Source: Pogonophryne albipinna
Taxonomy: Eukaryota; Chordata; Actinopteri; Perciformes; Artedidraconidae
Assembly (NCBI GenBank): GCA_028583405.1
Contig: JAPTMU010000162.1
Coordinates: 36,668-100,667 of the forward strand
Direction: 5' to 3'
DNA: 64,000 bases
Shown: positions 57,923 through 64,000 of the stretch, one piece after another
Layout of the letters: each line of letters opens with the position of its first letter
Numbering within the stretch: the stretch's first letter is position 1
Notes under the pieces: generated by a model
Database searches by the model: none
What the model saw: only the letters and a program-made list of their open reading frames with translations
What the model was told of the DNA's origin: nothing
Made by a program: the position numbers and the translations under genes

Positions 57923-58094
57923 AGTGATTTTCGGTGCAGTAATAGGTTAGCATTTTTCGCTCGGGGCTAATTCAGATGCTCACTGTTAGCATTGTGTTTT
58001 TTTTGAAAAAATAAATGAAAAAGATCAGTTAAATGAGTTTTTTCCCGTTATATGGATATAAAATATTCATAGTTTATTAAATAGTAAGGTTCCT

Positions 58095-58176
58095 TAGACG
58101 TTGTTTCCTGCAAATGACGCGATTTCGGTCCGTGGGGCCTATAAGTGCTATATAAATAAACTTGCCTTGCCTAAGA
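58095..58176 (+). mobile_element. Possible LINE 3' end, plus strand
   Basis: GGCCTATAAGTGCTATATAAATAAAC followed by CTTGCCTTGCC resembles a LINE 3' terminus with a short tandem tail, in opposite orientation to the LINE just to its right. No coding part is attached. Confidence 0.4.
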
Positions 58177-58680
58177 GGATAACAGAGTATGTTCTTATAT
58201 TTTATTTTTATTTTTTATTTTTTTCACAACAGTTGTATTTGGATGGAATGAATACCTATAGTGAAAATTCACAGTAATAAAATGATTTTTACAGTGAAAA
58301 AGTTCAAATGGAACTGATGGTTCCCAAATTACCCAGAGGTGAGTCCGCCTGGACTTTATTTTTCTAAACCTCTCTAAAAAGGTCAAATTTAACTTGTTTT
58401 GCATCAATCTTGATACAGGGTACTTATTATATGTTATAGTTTGGATTCCTAAAGCTTTTAGTCTACTAACCCATCATTTAAGGGTGGTTTTTACTATAAG
58501 TAATGGGTATTTTTTAGGCGGACATTAGAATTTACATGTTTTTACTATGTTCCATCTGAATTTACTTTAAAATAAAAACATCTATATTGATTCTGACACT
58601 TCTACATCCAACTCACAGATGTAACCTTGCTTTGAGAGAAAAGATTATTAATTTACCCCTTTTAGAAGTGAAGATATAGT

Positions 58681-60380
58681 CAATCAATCAATCAATCAAT
58701 GTTTATTTATATAGCCCAATATCACAAATGTTACATTTGTCTCAGTGGACTTCACAGTTTGTACAAAATATCAGTATGACAATACGACACCCTCTGTCCT
58801 TAGACCCTCACATCGTACAAGGAAAAACTTCCGAAGAAAACCCACAGTTTTAAAGGGAAAAATGGGAGAAACCTCAGGGAGAGCAACAGAGGAGGGATCC
58901 CTCTCCCAGGACGGACAGACGTGCAATAGATGCCGTGTGTAAATTGAAATGATAATACATTTGCAACATAGGTAGTCCAAATGTTTGGAAATGCATGTGT
59001 GTATAATAGGAAGATGAATCCACGAGGATATCCATCCAGGACCTATGATCCATGACCACAGCCACGACTCAAGATCCAGGGCTCGCGATGCAGGACACAG
59101 GACCGCAGGATCATCCATGACTCCGGATCCCAGCGTATATAGACACCAAAAAGAAAGAAATTTGGGGAAGCTGGGTTAATCGGAACATGAGAGTACACAG
59201 GTATAGACAGAGAGAAGGAAGAAGTAAGATGTCCCCCGACAAACTAAGCCTATCAGCAAAACTAGGGGCTGAATCTAATCAGCCCTAACTATAAGCTTTA
59301 TCAAAAAGGAAGGTCTTAAGCGCACTCTTAAAAACGGATAGGGTGTCTGCCGCCCGAACACAAACTGGAAGCTGATTCCACAAATGTGGAGCTTGATAAG
59401 AAAAGGCTCTGGCTCCCATTGTACTTTTAGAGACTCTAGGAACAACCAACAACCCTGCATTCTTGGAACGCAATGCCCTAGTAGGACAGTAGGGTATAAT
59501 GAGTTCTTTAAGGTAAGATGGCGCCTGCCCATTAAGGGCTTTGTAGGCGAGAAGAAGAATTTTAAATTCTATCCTGTGTTCTATAGGGAGCCAGTGTAAG
59601 GCAGCCAGAACAGGAGTAATGTGGTCCCTTTTCCTAACTCTGGTTAGTACACGAGCTGCAGCATTTTGAATCAGCTGAAGCGACTTGACTGACTTCTTGG
59701 TACACCCTGATAATAAAGAGTTACAATAATCCAGCCTTGAAGTAACAAATGCATGGACTAGTTTCTCTGCATCGTTTTGAGGCAAGATATGCCTGATTTT
59801 TGCAATGTTACGTAGATGGAAGTAGGACGGTCCTTGAAATTGATTTTATGTGGGCGTTAAAGGATAAATCCTGATCAAATATAACACCAAGATTCCTTAC
59901 AGTCTCACTGGAGGCCAAATTAATGCCATCCATAGTTAGTATATCTTTAGATAATTTGTTTCTTAGATTCTTCGGGCCAAGTACAATAACTTCAGTTTTG
60001 GTCGTGTTTAACATCAAAAAGTTTAAGGTCATCCACGTTTTTAAGTCCTTGAGGCAGTCTTGAATTTTATTTAGATGATTAATTTCATCAGGCTTGATTG
60101 ATAAATATAGTTGAGTATCATCTGCATAACAATGAAAATTTACAGAATGATTCCTTATAATATTGCCTAACGGAAGCATATATAATGTGAACAAAATAGG
60201 TCCGAGCACTGAGCCCTGTGGCACTCCATGGCTAACTTTGGTTTGCGTGGAAGATTCATCATTGACACGTACAAACTGAGAGCGTTCAGATAGATAGGAC
60301 CTAAACCAGCCTAAAGCAGTTCCCTGTATGCCAACTAAGTGCTCTAGTCTTTGTTGCAATAGTCTTTGTTGTGTTAGTGG
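58681..60380 (-). mobile_element. LINE copy 2 (L2-like), 5'-truncated
   Basis: Minus-strand element with its 3' tail (ATTG repeats, TATATAAATAAACATTG) at 58681. It carries reverse transcriptase and C-terminal coding remnants. It is colinear with copy 1 but without the CACTG transposon and with only one unit of the 15-base repeat, so it is the better reference copy. Truncation lies at about 60360-60380, where a short tandem duplication (TAGTCTTTGTTG) borders the right end of the piggyBac-like element. Confidence 0.88.
59285..59830 (-). pseudogene. LINE copy 2, C-terminal region of the reverse transcriptase ORF
   Basis: The open minus-strand frame begins upstream of the internal Met at 59785. 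It reads [20 protein letters not shown], then [44 protein letters not shown] and ends in LFDKAYS. It is the direct continuation of the reverse transcriptase frame at 59808-60383. A one-base frame change near 59835 separates them, so the polyprotein is broken. Confidence 0.85.
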
Positions 60381-60383
60381 CAT
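59808..60383 (-). pseudogene. LINE copy 2, reverse transcriptase core fragment
   Basis: 191 codons on the minus strand encode the central part of a non-LTR reverse transcriptase: [14 protein letters not shown], then [13 protein letters not shown] (residues 53-65), the catalytic YADD (86-89, about 60117-60128) with DTQLY, and the thumb-side LNTTKTEV block. The endonuclease and N-terminal palm/fingers are absent because of 5' truncation. The first 8-10 residues come from junction sequence. The frame is lost near 59835. Catalytic residues look intact but the protein cannot be functional in this form. Confidence 0.88.
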
Positions 60384-60426
60384 TTTCGAGCCTGAAACCT
60401 GAAAAACAGGCTCAGGGCTTAAGAGG

Positions 60427-60833
60427 TTAAAGTGTCTCTCTCTCTGTTATTAAAGTGTCTCTCTCTCTGTTATTAAAGTGTCTCTCTCTCTGTTATTAAA
60501 ATCTCTCTCTCTCTCTCTATTATTAAAGTGTCTCTCTCTCTGTTATTAAAATCTCTCTCTCTCTCTCTGTTATTAAAGTGTCTCTCTCTCTCTGTTATTA
60601 AAGTGTCTCTCTCTCTGTTATTAAAGTGTATCTCTCTCTCTCTCTGTTATTAAAGTGTCTCTCTCTCTGTTATTAAAATATCTCTCTCTCTCTATTATTA
60701 AAGTGTCTCTCTCTCTCTGTTATTAAAATCTCTCTCTCTCTCTCTATTATTAAAGTCTCTCTCTCTCTCTCTGTTATTAAAGTGTCTCTCTCTCTCTCTC
60801 TGTTATTAAAATCTCTCTCTCTCTGTTATTAAA

Positions 60834-60876
<43 letters not shown>

Positions 60877-63072
60877 ATTAAAGTGTCTCTCTCTCTCTCT
60901 CTGTTATTAAAATCTCTCTCTCTCTCTCTGTTATTAAAGTGTCTCTCTCTCTCTGTTATTAAAGTGTCTCTCTCTCTGTTATTAAAGTGTCTCTCTCTCT
61001 CTCTCTGTTATTAAAGTGTCTCTCTCTCTGTTATTAAAATCTCTCTCTCTCTCTCTATTATTAAAGTGTCTCTCTCTCTCTGTTATTAAAATCTCTCTCT
61101 CTCTCTCTATTATTAAAGTCTCTCTCTCTCTCTCTGTTATTAAAGTGTCTCTCTCTCTCTCTCTGTTATTAAAGTGTCTCTCTCTCTCTCTGTTATTAAA
61201 GTGTCTCTCTCTCTGTTATTAAAGTGTCTCTCTCTCTCTGTTATTAAAGTGTCTCTCTCTCTGTTATTAAAATCTCTCTCTCTCTCTCTCTGTTATTAAA
61301 GTGTCTCTCTCTCTCTCTGTTATTAAAGTGTCTCTCTCTCTGTTATTAAAGTGTCTCGCTCTCTCTCTGTTATTAAAGTGTCTCTCTCTCTCTGTTATTA
61401 AAGTGTCTCTCTCTCTCTGTTATTAAAATGTCTCTCTCTCTCTCTATTATTAAAGTGTCTCTCTCTCTGTTATTAAAGTGTCTCTCTCTCTCTCTGTTAT
61501 TAAAATGTGTCTCTCTCTCTCTGTTATTAAAGTGTCTCTCTCTCTGTTATTAAAGTCTCTCTCTCTCTCTGTTATTAAAGTGTCTCTCTGTTATTAAAGT
61601 GTCTCTCTCTCTGTTATTAAAATGTCTCTCTCTCTCTCTCTCTGTTATTAAAGTGTCTCTCTCTCTCTCTCTGTTATTAAAGTGTCTCTCTCTCTGTTAT
61701 TAAAGTCTCTCTCTCTCTCTTTGTTAATAAAGTGTCTCTCTCTCTCTGTTATTAAAATGTCTCTCTCTCTCTCTGTTATTAAAGTGTCTCTCTCTCTTTT
61801 ATTAAAATGTCTCTCTCTCTCTCTGTTATTAAAGTGTCTCTCTCTCTCTCTCTGTTATTAAAGTCTCTCTCTCTCTGTTATTAAAGTGTCTCTCTCTCTC
61901 TCTGTTATTAAAGTGTCTCTCTCTCTGTTATTAAAGTGTCTCTCTCTCTCTCTGTTTATAAAGTGTCTCTCTCTCTGTTATTAAAGTGTCTCTCTCTCTC
62001 TGTTAATAAAGTGTCTCTCTCTCTGTTATTAAAGTGTCTCTCTCTCTCTCTCTGTTATTAAAGTGTCTCTCTCTCTGTTATTAAAGTGTCTCTCTCTCTC
62101 TGTGTTATTAAAGTGTCTCTCTCTCTGTTATTAAAGTGTCTCTCTCTCTGTTATTAAAGTGTCTCTCTCTTTCTCTCTCTCTCTGTTATTAAAGTGTCTC
62201 TCTCTCTCTCTCTGTTATTAAAGTGTCTCTCTCTCTGTTATTAAAGTCTCTCTCTCTCTGTCTGTTATTAAAGTGTCTCTCTCTCTGTTATTAAAGTGTC
62301 TCTCTCTCTCTCTGTTATTAAAGTGTCTCTCTCTCTCTGTTATTAAAGTGTCTCTCTCTCTCTCTCTCTCTGTGTTATTAAAGTGTCTCTCTATCTGTTA
62401 TTAAAGTCTCTCTCTCTCTCTGTTATTAAAGTGTCTCTCTCTCTCTCTCTCTCTCTCTCTGTTATTAAAGTGTCTCTCTCTCTGTTATTAAAGTGTCTCT
62501 CTCTCTGTTATTAAAGTGTCTTTCTCTCTCTCTCTGTTATTAAAGTGTCTCTATCTCTGTTATTAAAGTGTCTCTCTCACTCTCTGTTATTAAAGTGTCT
62601 CTCTCTCTGTTATTAAAGTGTCTCTCTCTCTCTCTGTTATTAAAGTGTCTCTCTCTCTGTTATTAAAGTCTCTCTCTCTCTGTGTTATTAAAGTGTCTCT
62701 CTCTCTCTGTTATTAAAGTCTCTCTCTCTGTTATTAAAGTCTCTCTCTCTGTTATTAAAGTCTCTCTCTCTCTCTCTCTGTTATTAAAGTCTCTCTCTCT
62801 GTTATTAAAGTCTCTCTCTCTCTTTCTCTGTTATTAAAGTGTCTCTCTCTCTCTCTGTTATTAAAGTCTCTCTCTCTCTCTGTTATTAAAGTGTCTCTCT
62901 TCTGTTATTAAAGTGTCTCTCTCTCTCTCTCTCTGTTATTAAAGTGTCTCTCTCTCTCTGTTATTAAAGTCTCTCTCTCTCTGTTATTAAAGTCTCTCTC
63001 CCTCTCTCTGTTATTAAAGTCTCTCTCTCTCTCTCTCTCTCTGTTATTAAAGTCTCTCTCTCTGTTATTAAA

Positions 63073-63111
<39 letters not shown>

Positions 63112-63248
63112 ATTAAAGTGTCTCTCTCTCTCTCTGTTATTAAAGTCTCTCTCTCTCTCTGTGATTAAAGTCTCTCTCTCTCTCTCTCTGTTATTAAAGT
63201 CTCTCTCTCGCTCTCTCTCTGTTATTAAAGTCACTCTCTCTGTTATTA

Positions 63249-63283
<35 letters not shown>

Positions 63284-63448
63284 ATTAAAGTGTCTCTCTC
63301 TCTCTCTGTTATTAAAGTCTCTCTCTCTCTCTGTTATTAAAGTGTCTCTCTCTCTGTTATTAAAGTCTCTCTCTCTCTCTGTTATTAAAGTGTCTCTCTC
63401 TCTCTGTTATTAAAGTGTCTCTCTCTCTGCTATTAAAGTCTCTCTCTC
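60427..63448. repeat. GTTATTAAAG/CT-rich minisatellite, right part
   Basis: More than 100 units of (C)TGTTATTAAAG(TG) followed by (TC)3 to (TC)16. The GTTATTAAAG core is strongly conserved while the CT tract varies in length. ATTATTAAA, GTTATTAAAATC and AAAGTCTC variants are frequent in the left half and AAAGTCTC dominates to the right. Confidence 0.96.
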
Positions 63449-63640
63449 AATTCAATTCAATTCAATTCAATATGCTTTATTGGCATGAATGTCAGGTGAA
63501 CAATATTGCCAAAGCGTCAAGGATATATGATAAGAAAAAAAAATACAAAAACAATTCATTCATTAAACAATTTACAACAATATATTACAAAACCTCAAGT
63601 ATCAAATGTAAAAAGAAAGAAAGGAAGAAAAGAAAGACAC
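63449..63640 (-). mobile_element. LINE 3'-end fragment inside the CT-rich minisatellite, minus strand
   Basis: Begins with AATTC tandem copies followed by AATATGCTTTATTGGCATGAA. On the minus strand this is a GCCAATAAAGCATATTGAATT 3' terminus with a TTGAA-type tail, as in several fish LINEs. The rest is A-rich and non-coding. About 190 bases, flanked directly by CT repeat on both sides. Confidence 0.6.
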
Positions 63641-64000
63641 TCTCTCTCTCTCTCTCTCTCTCTGTTATTAAAGTGTCTCTCTCTCTTTCTGTTATTACAG
63701 TCTCTCTCTCTGTTATTAAAGTGTCTCTCTCTCTGTTATTAAGGTGTCTCTCTCTCTGTTATTAAAGTCTCTCTCTCTCTCTGTTATTAAAGTCTCTCTC
63801 TCTCTCTCTCTCACTCTCTCTCTTTGTTATTAAAGTCTCTCTCTCTCTGTTATTAAAGTGTCTCTCTCTCTGTTATTAAAGTGTCTCTCTCTCTCTCTGT
63901 TATTAAAGTGTCTCTCTCTCTCTCTGTTATTAAAGTGTCTCTCTCTCTGTGTGTTATTAAAGTCTCTCTCTCTCTGTTATTAAAGTGTCTCTCTCTCTGT
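63641..64000. repeat. GTTATTAAAG/CT-rich minisatellite, continuation to window end
   Basis: Same unit as at 60427-63448. The array runs off the window, so its full extent is unknown. Confidence 0.96.

Larger units (their letters stand above)
56697..60426. mobile_element. TTAA-flanked, piggyBac-like DNA transposon (non-autonomous, composite)
   Basis: TTAA lies on both sides (56693-56696 and 60427-60430). The element begins CCTCTTAAGCCC and ends with the exact inverse, GGGCTTAAGAGG. Deleting it with one TTAA restores a normal GTTATTAAAGTG unit of the host minisatellite. TTAA duplication with CC-starting inverted repeats fits piggyBac-type elements, although TTAA also suits a few other superfamilies. 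No transposase frame is evident. The right third (58681 to about 60380) is an inserted LINE. Confidence 0.78.

Noticed and set aside
62908..63234. RERERE-type minus-strand frame and LSLSLL-type plus-strand frames in the CT-rich array (56394-64000)
   Set aside because: Translations of GA/CT repeats. No coding evidence.

Overview
This window is repeat-dominated vertebrate nuclear DNA, most likely from a teleost fish. It has long CA/TG microsatellites, L2-type LINE fragments with short tandem 3' tails, and CACTG-, hAT-, Harbinger- and TTAA-type DNA transposons. It also has a young gypsy-like LTR element primed by tRNA-Pro. I see no intact host gene. Two runs of exactly 1000 Ns are assembly gaps. 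The species cannot be named from the sequence.

Layout. 1-935 is a GT-rich tandem array. 1284-3113 is a 15-bp minisatellite of about 122 units. 3206-3664 is a CA array. 3787-3968 is an 11-bp minisatellite. 3969-7693 is a 5'-truncated minus-strand LINE, split by a 2.5 kb CACTG-terminated DNA transposon (4425-6921) that itself carries a 37-bp minisatellite. 7694-9516 holds LINE 3' ends, CA, TG and AT tracts and plain sequence. 9517-11440 is a hAT-like element with an exact 8-bp target duplication. Inside it are a decayed Harbinger-like element with a broken MADF-type exon and a 66-bp near-perfect palindrome.

From 11501 to 55411 there is one enormous satellite of an 11-bp unit (type CAGTTTATCAT) with an 8-bp short form. 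It amounts to roughly 40 kb and is organised in subfamily blocks and higher-order duplications. It is interrupted by an LTR retrotransposon (25752-29138), a 0.5 kb probable LINE fragment (29992-30492) and the two gaps. After it come a 25-bp minisatellite (55436-56028), a short single-copy stretch, and a GTTATTAAAG/CT-rich minisatellite running to the window end. That last array is split by a 3.7 kb TTAA-flanked, piggyBac-like element (56697-60426) containing a second copy of the same LINE.

The most interesting object is the LTR element. It has two LTRs identical except for two indels, a tRNA-Pro primer site, a polypurine tract and one 714-codon reading frame. That frame carries a coiled coil, a SCAN/gag-like capsid region, a CCHC zinc knuckle and an aspartic-protease region. 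It then runs, where pol should be, into a lysine-rich stretch with a clear HMG-box start of SSRP1 type. This looks like a non-autonomous retrotransposon that has transduced part of a host chromatin-protein gene. The second theme is that many unrelated tandem repeats have expanded side by side, several of them inside transposons.
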